Positions 14,488-25,893 of a stretch of DNA of 64,000 nucleotides are shown piece after piece. The notes under the pieces were generated by a model. The model was given only the letters and a program-made list of their open reading frames with translations, was not told where the DNA came from and did no database searches. Each line of letters opens with the position of its first letter. Positions within the stretch are counted from its first letter, which is position 1. The stretch is from Dipylidium caninum (taxonomy: Eukaryota; Platyhelminthes; Cestoda; Cyclophyllidea; Dipylidiidae). Location of the stretch: contig QEYB01001312.1 in the NCBI GenBank assembly GCA_017562135.1, forward strand, positions 620,001 through 684,000, in the 5' to 3' direction. A program made the position numbers and the translations under genes.

Positions 14488-14782
14488 CCTGACAACACAT
14501 TCGGTATGTGGTGAAAGACGACCGGAGGAGCATCGAAAGAGGTTCTCGAACCCAGACACTGGAACCCCTTCAATACGCGCCAGTGGCTCACCATAGCGGT
14601 CGACGAAGTCGATGTGTGGCGAAGAAGAGATAAGCACCATTTGAATGATGCGCAGGAGGCGTTGCGTAGAAAGTCGAATCATGATGCAACAGGCGCCCGC
14701 GGAGCTAACCTCAGGGTGGAGGTAGGGTCTCAGAATAACCGGTTTAGAGGCAAACTCGCTGGAGACATCCACTGCCAGGTCA
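14488..14782 (-). CDS. Exon of an unidentified gene
   Basis: A strong exon: acceptor ttaatttatcctctcag, donor AGG|GTATGT, one base plus 98 codons. The peptide has alternating hydrophobic strands (RLLRIIQMVLISSSPHIDFV, DRYGEPLARIEGVPVSGF) and ends RLSPHTECVVR. The codon use is biased, unlike the AT-rich surroundings. It could be a beta-rich domain but I cannot assign a family. It is probably part of the same minus-strand gene as the exons at 8.4 and 7.1 kb. Confidence 0.58.
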
Positions 14783-17700
14783 CTGAGAGGATAAATTAAG
14801 GAAATTACGACGCATTACAAAATGCCTGACGGCGCATTCATGTGGCAGGCCATAAGAAACTACCAGCCTTTTATATTTGAAAGAAAGTTCCATACACAAG
14901 TAGGCAAACCTGAAGTGTTTCACTGTCAATAGCTAACTCGCAATGATAAGAATCCAAGGATGTTGGGCTAAAACGCTGAGAGAAGAGTATATTTTGGAAA
15001 TGTTGGACCAATCTAGTCCCAATAAAGGAGGATTATCGCAAGGACATCCACTTTCTAAAATCACGTCAATCTTATGTTTTCAAAGAATTTTTGCAGCCCC
15101 TAAGGTGACAATGAACGTGAGCGACGTGAAAATATAGCCATTATGGGAGCGCCTGCAATAGAAAGAGGAAGACACACATCACTTGGGTGAAAGCGACAGA
15201 CTATTTTGGCAGAACTTACAACCAGACGCTTCGATCACAGTTCAGCCACCTTCTTCAGACTACAAAAATTCCGTGCATTAAGAGAGAAAAGCCTAACCCA
15301 CAGACTTGGGGGAAGCATCTAGAACCTACATTATGTGGTTCACCGATTAACGCCAACGAATGCCCATAAGGCAACCAGTCTTAGTTGAGTCGATTGAAAG
15401 GAAATACGTCCTAACAGGGGATTTGAATGCAGGCGCTGCTTTGTGCAGCGCAATTGGGGCCGAGTTTTCGTAGACCACATTCACATCTATAAATGGCATT
15501 GCCTGGAGGACTTTGGATAACCTCATTGGGATAACTCGAGTGCCACTCCCCAATAACAATCTCTTTTTAATAATGTTTCCAGTTTGTCCATTTTGCAAAT
15601 TGCCCAAAACTTGGGGGACGACTCCCTAAGCTTTTGATCTCCCCTTGGAGTATGCCCACCTCAGGGGTAGAAGTTGTACACAACAATTTAAATTATTGCT
15701 GTCTCAACTCAACGCAACGCAAAAAACGAGGCAGAATAGTGTCTTCGAAGATCAGTCGTAGGAATGTTATGGAGAGGGGTGTCCGCGGGTGGGTGGAAAG
15801 TCGGCCAAACACCTTTGGACACCTTCAGAGGAGCCAACAATAGCCCTAAGAGGCTATTGCATTAGCAAAAGCGACATAAAATTATATGTCTCATTGAGAA
15901 GCAGTTTTACAGCTGACCATTCTGCGAAACATCGCCTGCGAGGCCTAACAACGAGGTCTTTTACTTCCCTGTTGATGGGTTCCCAACTGAACCGGTGCCA
16001 AATACAACCCCTCTTTACGAATGCTTACTGTCCTGTTCACTGGCAGGCAATTCGAGTTACACAATACCAGCAGTATAAACACATTGGAGGCCCACTTTTC
16101 TCCACTTTCGTTTTCATCATCGATGTGAAAAGTTAAAAATTTATCTTACTCGAGTTTACTGGAGTTCTTGCAGTACTGTGACAGAGCAATTCCCAATTAC
16201 GCACTACGAGCCGCCACTCGTTCAAATTTTTATAATCAAAAAGCACGAGGCGCTAGACCTCTACCTCACTCAACTTGTGGAGCCGAGAGGTTAGCGTAGC
16301 CTTGATAGTGTGACACTCGATTTGTAATTATAAAACGCCCCCACCTTGCAAACGAAGAGTACACTTGTGTACTCACCGAGAGGGACCAGGTCTGTCGCTG
16401 TGCAACCTGTACTATTTGAGTAAATTATGCATTTGAGATAACTCAAAAAGCTCCCCTCAACATACTCCATGTAATTAAGTACAAAGGGGCAGCGCATAGC
16501 TACCAAAAGTGGATCTGCAAAGAAGACCTCAACATCGCTTCACATCCGCAGACTCGAGGATTTCAAATTGCCGATGACGAAGCGGACAGGCGATTTCCAG
16601 TATGACTACCCGTGTTTCTGACATTGAGGATATCTGGGGTAACACCATTAAGGCCGCTACTAGAACAATGTTCTCTGTCAAATTTCATCCGCCCTCACAA
16701 TTGTGATGTAATTTGATGTGACAACGCTGTGCAATCGAGGTAATTTAATGGGTGGAGAGGGGAGGCGAAAAAACAGGGGGCACTAAAACAATCATTCGTT
16801 AGCACGACCAGTGAACCAATTCCCGTCAGTATGGACGAGTCAAAGCCTGCACGGAGGCTAGGAACCCTCCAGCGGTTACAAGGAGATGAGAAAAGTACTG
16901 TGTGTATCCCTGGACATAAATGCATAAAAGCCAATTTTATCCACCATCCTGAGCAAGTACTTCATGGCTTTGGGTACAATTTCCATTACCACTACGATTT
17001 CTCCGCCAACTGCCTCCTTCCCCTGACATCCCAAATTAAGCTAGGAAGATACTACTTGCCTGCCGAGTTATAAAGTGACAAGCAGTGCAGTCGACCAATC
17101 AGACTGGCGACTCTATTGGAGGGGAAAGAAAAATCAACCGGACGACCCACTCACCAAATGGAGAGATGCGGCATGATTGCCGAAAAGAATATACGACTGC
17201 GCAGCTACAGTGGGGCTGAATGAGAGATAAACTCCGTATAGTGGAGAATAGAGCAGAACACACGCCCTTTGCATATGTTCAAATATCGTTAGGAAGACCT
17301 TCCAGGCACATTTAATAGTTATCTCGGATGAGATGAGTGACGACCGCCTCCCGAAAGTGTTCAAGTAGTCTAAAATAAGACTTATCTTCTCCACCAGTCA
17401 ACTTATGGAGAATTAGAAGAGAGAATTTGAGCCTCAAGACACATCTTAGACGGTGCGCTGATGAGGAAATAGAAGTCATGCAAGGAGTGAGCTCTGCACC
17501 ATAAAATAACATTTCTTCTTACCATTACAAAGGACAAGTCAATCGGCGTTGTTTCTAACGTCACATGATTAGTTCAAGTTAAAAAAAATTAAATCATTAA
17601 ACCGAGGGACCAACGAATGTAACCAGCTATTTTAAGACCTCATAGGTTAATGCAATTAGATGATAGTTAACCTGAGAGACTATTGCAGCAGGCCAAAAGT

Positions 17701-18114
17701 CCTTTCACTTAATTTATCGTCCCATAATTTGCACTTCCTCATGGGTTCCCGATTTTAATGCGCCAAGTTAACCATCTTCATTAAAAAAGTGGCTAACCTT
17801 AACCAACAGTGAAAACAGAGGACGCTGGGTTGCGAATAACTGATCGAGTGATATCGTTAGACTCAACACACCTGCTACCATCCTCATCACAACACTGCTC
17901 GGCGAGTGGAACCTCCTTGATAAAAAGGATTTCCGAGAGTTTGCGACGACCCTGCAGTTCCCACGAGGAAGACAGCTCAATCATGGCAAATAAAGTAGTT
18001 CACTAAAAGAGGAAACAGATGTGAACTTGGGCAACTACGAAATACTAGGGATTTGGTGGGAAGTAACAACAATAAAAGATGATCGGTAATTTTGGTCTTG
18101 CAGTCACTCGTTCC
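14783..18114. other. No supported gene
   Basis: Short frames only. One 86-codon minus-strand frame (15,607-15,347) looks protein-like but has no splice or start support. Probably intron of the minus-strand gene. Confidence 0.5.
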
Positions 18115-18293
18115 CTACACATAATTGGCGAATATTGTAACGCCTCTGAGTGCAATTTCGGGTGTAATATGTTCAATGGTTCTTGTGAATCGACAGAGAC
18201 TAACGAGCAGAGAGCCATGAAAAAATTGTAGCAAACCGGAAGAAGTAGCAACACATAAACTGCAATGAATAGAAGTGACAGCGGCTTCAATAT
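18115..18293 (-). CDS. Possible exon, upstream part of the unidentified gene
   Basis: After a good acceptor (ccaatgtgttctttgcag) a frame encodes DIEAAVTSIHCSLCVATSSG, LLQFFH and further alternating hydrophobic strands, like a blade of a beta-propeller. It ends at a stop 18,117-18,115, or three bases earlier at a weak GTGTAG donor. Placement in the gene is a guess. Confidence 0.3.
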
Positions 18294-21200
18294 CTGCAAA
18301 GAACACATTGGATGACTGGGTGGTAAGAAGAGACGAAAGCACGAACAATGATTTCGTACACATTTCCAAAGAGGAGTTTGCTTCCAGGCAGAAAAACTAA
18401 TTTTGATGTGAAACAACTGCCGGGACCAGAGAATAAGTCAGACAAACGGGCAAGGGACGTCTGCTTCCTCTTAGACGGCGGTAATGAATTCGCCTAATTA
18501 CCCTCCCTAGGGGGTAATCTGAGCACAGCTGGCGTGGTAAGACTCGGAAGCACCCATTTTCTTGCCCCATGTTGAGTTTCAGTAATACCAAGGTAAATAT
18601 TATTTCGGTTGAGTCGAAAGTGAAAAAAAACTGGAAATTATGAACTTGGTTTACAGACAGCTACACCTTACGGTAAACTTCTTTGCTGTAGGGCTGGCTC
18701 ACACAAAGTATTCAAGAAGAATATTCTGCTCATTTTATCTCCCTGGCTCCACAGAGTAGAAAGTGATTTGCTATTCAATGGTCCTCATCTGAAAGGCGGC
18801 GATATCAGGAAATGGCCAAACATTGCACAGAACTGAAACCCACAATCGCCTAGAATGGCGATCAGAAAAAATTGCTGTGTGTGGGGGAGTTGTATTGGAC
18901 CATATATTATCATTTTTCACCAAAAATTTAGCTCAAGTTTACCGAACGCGGAAGTTGTAGAATTGTTACTTGCTAGATTTCAGCTAGTGGGGATGGATGA
19001 AGGGGAAGTCAGAAACAACACTGTTAAGATGAAGCATATTGCTCTGGGAGAGGGGAAAAAAATAAACAGTGGACTACGACAAGATGAAGTTTTTCCTGCT
19101 CAGTGAGATTAAAAATAATAAAAAAAGACCTTGAAAAATCTCTTCGTCCTTGAAAATGTGAAAACAAAACTACTGACAATTTGTTTCTCAGAGCGTAAAA
19201 GATAAAAGAAATGGAACTCGCTTTCCTACTGCAGTTTGATTTGAAGTTCACTGAAGATACACGGGCAAAAGAAGAGGCAAGGATAATTCAGCTGTATAAA
19301 CAGAGTCAACATATTAGAAGTTAGAAGCACCACTCATGGCTGTGGGAAACAAATTTTTATACCAGAACTAAGTTCATAAGTAACGCACAAAGTATTTGCC
19401 CATCATATTTTCAAAATTGACTTCGTAAACAGTCACTGGGTAAGACATTGACAGCAATGCTTGCACAATAGAAAAAGGTTTCAATTGACGTGAATAAAGA
19501 GTAATAAACACGAGGACGTTCTAGTATGAAAGACACTTGAAGTGAGCAGAATAGTAGAAAATCAAAAAATATTTTCTTACTCAGCGGCGCATAATATTCT
19601 GTTTTGAAGTTAATACGAAAATAAAAAAATAAACTAGTATTGAGAGGGGTGAAAAATATAATTCATGACACGCATGCGTCGCGGGAAGTAGGGGTGTAAC
19701 AAAAGAAAACATGAATGCACGAGAAAGGGTAGGAGGTAACTGGGAAAAAGGTTGTGCACGTGCATGATACAAGGAATGAAATTCGTGAGTACGCACAGAT
19801 AAGGCTCCGATATGAGGCGAGATACGCAATAAGATTCATCAGCTGATGGGCGGGAAGAGCATGTGGCGATTGCGCTGCCATTGGTCGGCAGGTGTGGCTC
19901 GTGGACCAATCAAAACCAAGCTGTGCAAACCCGCAAACCAAAAATTTCCGGCAATCTACGACAACTCCAAATAAACATGGGCCATGCGAGGACGCAGCAC
20001 GCTAACGACGGGAGAACCGCTGAACAGTTGGCAGACTGGACTGAGGTTAATAAAAGCCGCCTCCCGACACCCCATGGTGTAGTCAGTTATACGCCTGGGC
20101 TACGCCGTATCTATCAGCATGGATATTGCCTCTTGAAAATCTGTCAGCACATCTTACAGAATGGGGAGAAAGTCACTTTGGGTTGGGGGTTTCATTTACA
20201 AGGACACTTAACAAAAGACCATTTGGCCTTCAGAAATTATCATTGACAAAATCCCACTTATCCCAGGTTTTGCGCAAAATTAAAAAAAATACAACAGAAG
20301 CAAAAAGAAATTCAGGACCGATCACCTTTTCTGTCCTTTCCTTCTTGCCAAAAAACAATGCTCAACACGATATGTAACATTACGAGATAAGTTTTACGAG
20401 ATAAGGCAATGGTTTTGCGAAAAACTTTTGATATGACTTAATAACAATGTCGTAAAATACTATGTATATTCGGTTAAATACTCCTCGGGTGCAGGATTCC
20501 ATCAGATTTCTAGAAATGTACAATTGCTACTTTATTTAACAGAAAGAGTCGTCCACTGAAGGGAACAATCTTGACCACCGCAAACCTTAATAGCGCAATA
20601 AATGTATGAAAGTACTTTCTTTTGTTGGAAATCAACCAAAATTTAGGGTTTAGAGAACCTTCCACAAAGCTAAATGTGCATGAGTACTGAACCCAAAAGC
20701 TGCGCAGAGAGCCGCCGTGGGTTTATTTAGCATCAACACCTATAAACTAGCAATCAAAAATAATATTCGAGCTTTGGAAATAATAACATTCGAAGACAAA
20801 CTATCCTTTAGTACACAAATCCTTCTTTGAAAAAATGAATGTTGATTTTAAGAAGTAGTCATTATTACCGACAGAATCCACAGTGGAGAGGAGACAATCC
20901 TCAACATACAACAAAAGGAAGATTAGTGCGCAAACAATTTCACTCAATCAACTACTTCGTCTGTTAACAAGGGTAATTCATTGCACTTACTGTGGTTAAT
21001 TAAAAACAATTTCATCCTTGTTAAGCATTACTATATGCTCTTCGTTAGAAAAGTTTCGTAACGTGTCTAGGATGTAATTTAAAATCTGAAAAGTAAAGCA
21101 AGTAGAAGCGATCAAACCGGATCTCATTAAACCGAAAACTGTCCATCCCCTTTACTCTGGCCCGTTACATAAATGGCGCCAAATTTTATTAAAATAACGG

Positions 21201-22969
21201 TAAGGAAATAAATACATCGGCTGTAAGTTACAAAATGTAAGCGTGCATTAGCCACTTGATTATTTGAAAATGGGTGTTACTTAAGGGAAAATAGTAAGAA
21301 ATTAGGTAAAAACTACCGAAACTGAAGGAGTACCTGTAAGGAGTAACAAATACGCTATTAATTAAAAAATGGCCTTTCTAAAAACCAAAATAGAAAAAGC
21401 CACTGGGCACACGAAACACACGCGACAGATGGATAAAACCGATACCAAGACTGAGTGTTTTAAACCAGAAAATAGATACGGAAACATCAGCAGCATCTCA
21501 ATCCAAGTGATGGAATAAGTGGTGCCGAAAAATAGATTTCTTAGATGATAGCACAAGTGAAAGAATTCAGAAAAAGAACAATGTCTTTCGCCCAAAAATT
21601 GAAGTAGTGACAATGAAAGTGTAATATAATGAGTAAAATATAAAATCTAATGGATATGACACTTCTGTTATTAAAAGTTTTAGTTCGCTGAAGTCAAAAT
21701 GAATTTCACTCATTTATTTCAAGTCCACAAATAAGAAACGTTAGAAAAATTATCTGAATCATAAAGGTCTACTGGTCCCTAAGTTGCCACAACATATCAG
21801 CAGGAACTTTTAGGTTAAGGAAGGAAAAGAGATATTCTCCTGATTCCAGGTGGATAGTGTCATTCACTACCGCCTTTAACCATTAACAGTCGGAAGTTCA
21901 AAAGACCGTACAAGAAAGACTTTTCGGCACAGTGTATTCCAAAAACGATAGCAAACTCTGTGCCAGCAGGATTGTTCAAGAATTGAAGTGTTAAACGAGC
22001 CAATTACGCAGGGGTAATGAAGGTGAACTATGACACATTCCCGTCCAAAAGCTGTTATTGAAGCTAGTTCAAAGAAATGGGTTTCAAATGCTTCATCTTT
22101 CGCTTAAACAAGGTCATAAGTTACAACTCTGTGCATCTTTTTAATGCAAATCGTTTCGTTAATGCTAATGCGGCATCTCAAGCAATTTTTGAAGGTTTGA
22201 GAAAAACAGACGTAGTATCGTGGATATTTTAAATAGGATTAAAAAACAGTCCGTTGACACGCGCTCAAAGTGACAGAATTTGTAATGTCTGATAAGAGAC
22301 GGGGTTTAATTCGAGCATACAAGAAGCTCATAATATACAGGTGGTTAAAAATACAATTTAATCGGCTGCCTCTAAGGGAATAGTTCTTAGTAGGAAAATT
22401 TAAAGTAGAGCTTGCCAGCTTACCAGATAATTTCAAAGCAAACGCTCCGCATAGTCATGAGTGGTTCATGTTCGCACTAAGGATAGGAGCAAATACCAAG
22501 CTTCAGCAACATCTGAGAAAGCACTAATATATCCACACCTTCCATGCTTTCCGTCGTATGTTTGACCAAATTCTTCTGAAGAACATGTTGTCAGGAAATC
22601 AGTCAAACCGGGCCAAATGAGAAAACACAGCCAGATCGGCGTTAGCACGACCCCAGCGCATGTCAATGAAACCAATAATAACGCAAAACAAGTGGATGCG
22701 CTTAACCTTGGGTTTGATAAAATATCCTGTGGAAAATCTAATTATTTAAATTTGATTAGTTAAGCTTCCCGTTAAAAACCAATAGTCAGTTCATTCAGTT
22801 GAACATTGTGGGTATTAATAACTATCAAAATAATTATAGGTTTTGAGATTCCAACCTGAATCGTGCTAAATTTGCCTTATGAACCTGAAGCCAAAAAGAC
22901 AAAGGGCTGACTGAAACTATACTGATGTGGTAATAATATACACGGATCTAACACCAAAAGTTATCTCAC
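18294..22969. other. No supported gene
   Basis: AT-rich, few open frames. A 127-codon plus-strand frame starts at 19,863 without recognisable similarity. A membrane-like frame lies on the minus strand at 22,675-22,466. Neither has good boundaries. Confidence 0.5.
20381..20405. repeat. Short direct repeat
   Basis: TACGAGATAAG occurs twice, 14 bases apart, in AT-rich non-coding sequence. Confidence 0.6.
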
Positions 22970-23141
22970 CTTGTCTGGCCTTCTCGTAGGGGGCGCTGGG
23001 AGACCTTCGAGCCTTCCGTTTGCATTTATAAAATGTAACCAATTTGGTGAAAACTGCTTGTGGATCGATATATAAGATGGGGATCTTGCCTAGGTGCCCT
23101 CGCAATCCCATTGCAAATCTTATTTCTTCTTGCAGCAACAC
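22970..23141 (-). CDS. Possible exon following the 23.9 kb ORF
   Basis: A single open frame (IRFAMGLRGHLGKIPILYID, then a Lys/Arg-rich end) leading to a good donor CAAG|GTGAGA. The start is not fixed and no phase match to 23,692 was found. Not recognised. Confidence 0.25.
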
Positions 23142-23691
23142 CCTTTAAGGAAAGGCGATAGTCAGTCGAGATGAGAGTTTTAATCATTTGTAGGCCATCG
23201 GCACGACAACCGGTGGCGAGGCTTTCTTAGCTGTTTTACCAGCCTATAAATTACTAAAGAAATCCTCGTATAAAACCCACAACCATTAATTAACAAATAG
23301 CAGAAAGGGTTACCGTCTATACGAGGCGCTAAATGCCATATATGAATGCCTAGCCCATTATTTTATCACGATCATGGAATTTGATCGCTTCGACAATCCA
23401 TGCGTTGGCGTCTTGAGGAAGTCAGAGTGCTTATCACGCCGTAGTTGCTTAAAATTTCGTCCACATTTTATTGACTAATGCACGCAATAATAATATATTT
23501 TACTCGCTGGAGTGACTATACGGTGTGCTCCTAGAAAAGTACTTTTCAGTGTGCTGGAGTGCGCTACGCAGGAATGTGAGAAGGTTATCTATAAGCCGCT
23601 GTTACATGATGAATTGTTGCAATGGTTAACTTAATCATTCGTCAGATGAGAATAATTCTATCTTGGCGGCAATGTAGTCTTGGAGACACTG

Positions 23692-23898
23692 TCAACCAGT
23701 CCTTGACTTATGTGCTTTGAATTCGTCGTTCTGTGTTGCGCGCCTGCAAAAATATACAACTCTGTAGTCCCCTTTTTCTTTTTTATCCTGCGCTTCATAA
23801 ACCTTAGTGACCAATTGTATTAATTTGGGATTTGCTTTTGGCAATGGCCTAACGTACTGTTCTCGTAGCAGCGAACCCACTAGTCGCATAAGTTGCAT
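23692..23898 (-). CDS. Small hypothetical protein (68 codons or first exon)
   Basis: The frame starts with an ATG at 23,898 and encodes MQLMRLVGSLLREQYVRPLP, then a Lys-rich helix (KVYEAQDKKEKGDYRV). The basic, amphipathic start resembles short mitochondrial proteins but I cannot name a family. A 59-nt internal candidate intron (AAG|GTTTATG to ttttgcag) would shorten it, and a further exon may lie near 23.1 kb. Its position head to head with RAMAC supports a real transcript. Alternatively this is chance coding. Confidence 0.38.
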   Translation of the reverse strand: MQLMRLVGSLLREQYVRPLPKANPKLIQLVTKVYEAQDKKEKGDYRVVYFCRRATQNDEFKAHKSRTG

Positions 23899-24248
23899 CG
23901 ACTTAAAAATATTTTTATAGAAATTCCAACCCGAGACAAATGCGAAGTATGCGTACGGTTGTTGTCTGTACTATTTTCGGATGCCAAACTCTTTCGTCTT
24001 CTTTTTGTTGATTTTCACGCACTAAAGTACTTGTGAACCCTACTAGTACTCAAATGCCGTTTTCGTTTAGTTCACGAACACTCGACTAACCCGCTTCCTC
24101 TTTGTTTTCAAATCCTTGATAACCCTTATTACCTATATCACAAGTTCGATAGCAATGTACAGCCTTTATTTGTTGCAATATTCCTATTACCTTTTTAGTG
24201 GAACTCACTCATTCGTACAGTTTATGTTGCGTATAGATCAGACACATT
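23899..24248. promoter_or_regulatory. Shared divergent upstream region
   Basis: 350 bp between the RAMAC start and the ATG of the small minus-strand ORF at 23,898, so a two-way promoter is likely if that ORF is real. A splice-acceptor-like tract (ttacctttttag, AG at 24,197-24,198) lies 50 bases before the RAMAC ATG. It could mark a 5' UTR intron or a spliced-leader trans-splicing site, which flatworms use. No TATA box stands out. Confidence 0.4.
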
Positions 24249-24527
24249 ATGTCTGACCTAACGACGAGTGCTGAGTATGACGAACTCTTCAAATCACGTT
24301 TCACTGCCGATGACGAGGAATTTGCCACATATTTGAACAAACGTTCGCCATCGCCGCCGGTTTTCGAGCAGTGGTATTCTAGAAGGTACGTGGGTGAGCC
24401 TTTTCCACATTTTTATTCCCTTAGTGATCGTTCGATGGTCTACAGAAATTTCCAAAGGTTTCAAGAGTCTCATCGCCCTGCCAGAGGAAACGAACGCTCA
24501 CGTTCGCGGTCGCGTTCACCTTTATGA
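24249..24527 (+). CDS. RAMAC: RNMT-activating mini-protein (RAMAC/FAM103A1-like)
   Basis: A small complete gene, 92 codons unspliced or 79 with the 39-nt intron at 24,386-24,424 removed. RAMAC binds and activates the cap guanine-N7 methyltransferase RNMT in the nucleus and also contacts RNA. The N-terminal block YDELFKSRFTADDEEFATYL then SPSPPVFEQWYSR matches the conserved RNMT-activating segment of the family (F-E/D-E-x-F-x-S-R-F-T-x-x-D, then P-P-x-x-E-x-W-x-S-R). The family's Asn/Gln/Tyr-rich RNA-binding C-terminus is absent. The protein instead ends with an Arg/Ser dipeptide tail (NERSRSRSRSPL). The ATG at 24,249 is the only one before the conserved block. It lies tail to tail with RAPGEF1 and head to head with a small minus-strand ORF. 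Confidence 0.88.
   Translation: MSDLTTSAEYDELFKSRFTADDEEFATYLNKRSPSPPVFEQWYSRRYVGEPFPHFYSLSDRSMVYRNFQRFQESHRPARGNERSRSRSRSPL
24386..24424 (+). other. Candidate 39-nt in-frame intron in RAMAC
   Basis: AAG|GTACGT at the left and a pyrimidine-rich ttattcccttag at the right. It is a multiple of three with no stop, so both spliced and unspliced forms are open. Removing it brings YSR directly to SDRSMVYRNF, which aligns better with the family after the conserved WxSR. Confidence 0.65.
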
Positions 24528-24627
24528 TGTAGCCTTTTGTCACTTACTCGTTTTCAAAGCCATCAGCCATCTATTTCTAATTGGTTGTTTATATAGGTGT
24601 TTTGCAGAAAAACAGTATATATCGCAA

Positions 24628-24633
24628 AATAAA
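24628..24633 (+). terminator. Polyadenylation signal of RAMAC
   Basis: AATAAA about 100 bases after the RAMAC stop codon. Confidence 0.6.
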
Positions 24634-24773
24634 TGAACCGGAAGGGCAGCATTCTTTTTCCACAGCATAGTAAATATCCAAGAGGGGAAGAAAATGAAGG
24701 TTTGAATGACGGCGGAGTTTTACCCCGAATGTGAGATTGGACTGAAGGTCGGGCAGGGAATGGGAGAGTCCGC

Positions 24774-24891
24774 CTAAGATGTCTCGCGTTTCCGACGATT
24801 AATGAGTTCTCGCAATGCCAGATCTGAATAAGCTGATTTGAAGTCGGCGATGAAATCGAGTATGTCTAGGTCCGGTTTGATATCGTATTGC
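24774..24891 (-). CDS. RAPGEF1: RAPGEF1 terminal exon
   Basis: 118 nt after gaaacttctttatgtctag. One base completes the previous codon, then 38 residues (QYDIKPDLDILDFIADFKSA, YSDLALRELINRRKRETS) and TAG at 24,776-24,774. The DILDFIADF element corresponds to the final helix of C3G CDC25 domains (I(I/L)xFFxxF), and the basic tail also matches. No AATAAA was seen on the minus strand between this stop and the end of the convergent gene. Confidence 0.94.
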
Positions 24892-24964
24892 CTAGACATA
24901 AAGAAGTTTCGTTGGAAAGTGTGGAACACCGTCTACTTAAATTAAATGAGTAACATGTGCTTAC

Positions 24965-25248
24965 GGTGCTCTCCCATCAGTACTGTCTTGTTTAACAAAG
25001 AAGTTGATTATCAAGAAGTGTTTCCAACTACGCCAGAAGTTAACAATGGGTCCGTGCTCCGGTTTGTACGTGGCGATCATACCTTTGGGAGTTTCTGAGA
25101 GGAAAAGGGGATTAATCTGCTCTAGAGCAATGAGGTTCTGCAACGTGAGGCCCAGGTAGGGAATGAGAGGGGGTGAAGCCTCGGCTAACTCGCGTCGGTA
25201 GGTTGTAAAGTGTGGAGGGTGCATGTAGGGTCGCAGACGAGCGAGACG
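24965..25248 (-). CDS. RAPGEF1: RAPGEF1 exon, CDC25 domain catalytic hairpin region
   Basis: 284 nt from gttttgtattgcag to CACC|GTAAGC. It encodes FTTYRRELAEASPPLIPYLG and LTLQNLIALEQINPLF, the strongly conserved PPxIPYLGLxLxDLxFxxxGNP block that leads to the helical hairpin prising open the GTPase nucleotide site. It is followed by a short insert (SETPKGMIATYKPEHGP) and then INF-type residues VNFWRSWK. Ends phase 2. Confidence 0.95.
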
Positions 25249-25320
25249 CTGCAATACAAAACGAATAGCCATGATACTTTAACAAAACTGATCAAAGGGT
25301 TGATTAAATTCACAACTCAC

Positions 25321-25416
25321 AGCTCGTATCTTTTTGGGAAATATGTTCTCTGGGACGAGGAGGAAAGCGCAGAGTATGGCGAGGAAACTGTTGAAGTTCT
25401 TTAGGGAATGAAGACA
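25321..25416 (-). CDS. RAPGEF1: RAPGEF1 exon, CDC25 domain
   Basis: 32 codons between ttatcctttccatag and GCT|GTGAGT. The peptide CLHSLKNFNSFLAILCAFLL matches the RasGEF hallmark LxNFNSxxAIxxAL. It then continues VPENIFPKKIRA. Phase 0 at both ends. Confidence 0.94.
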
Positions 25417-25893
25417 CTATGGAAAGGATAAAATCACTTCTTAGAATAAGCTTGAAATGCCGTTTATTGGATAATACCCGGGTTGATGGCCGCCTCATTT
25501 TTATGGCGGTGTAAGAGCAGTAGGGGTAGGGGGCGTTGGAGGGTTTACACTAACAAATTTTATCGCAATCTTCCCTAATTGGTCATTTTAATTACAGTTG
25601 TCTGGGGCTTCTTTACACGAAGTTCTAATACAATTCGGTAGGTTCTTACTGCTACAGCACTGGCTTGTAGTCTTCTCAGTGTTAGAACCCCACTTTCCTT
25701 CACCTAACAGTGGGTGGCGACTTTTTGGCATGGGAGTTCGGTTGTTCCGATGGTAACAGACACATGTGTAGCGTATGATGTGTTGAGCTCCAAGGGGGTG
25801 CCGATATAGCGAAGTACCGCGTTGGAAATGGGATAGATTCTTTTATATTGGCTTAGATGAGTTCAGGGGCGCAAAGAATCCACTGGAACTTAC

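Noticed and set aside
15347..15607. 86-codon minus-strand ORF
   Set aside because: Looks protein-like by composition but lacks a splice acceptor, donor or recognised similarity.
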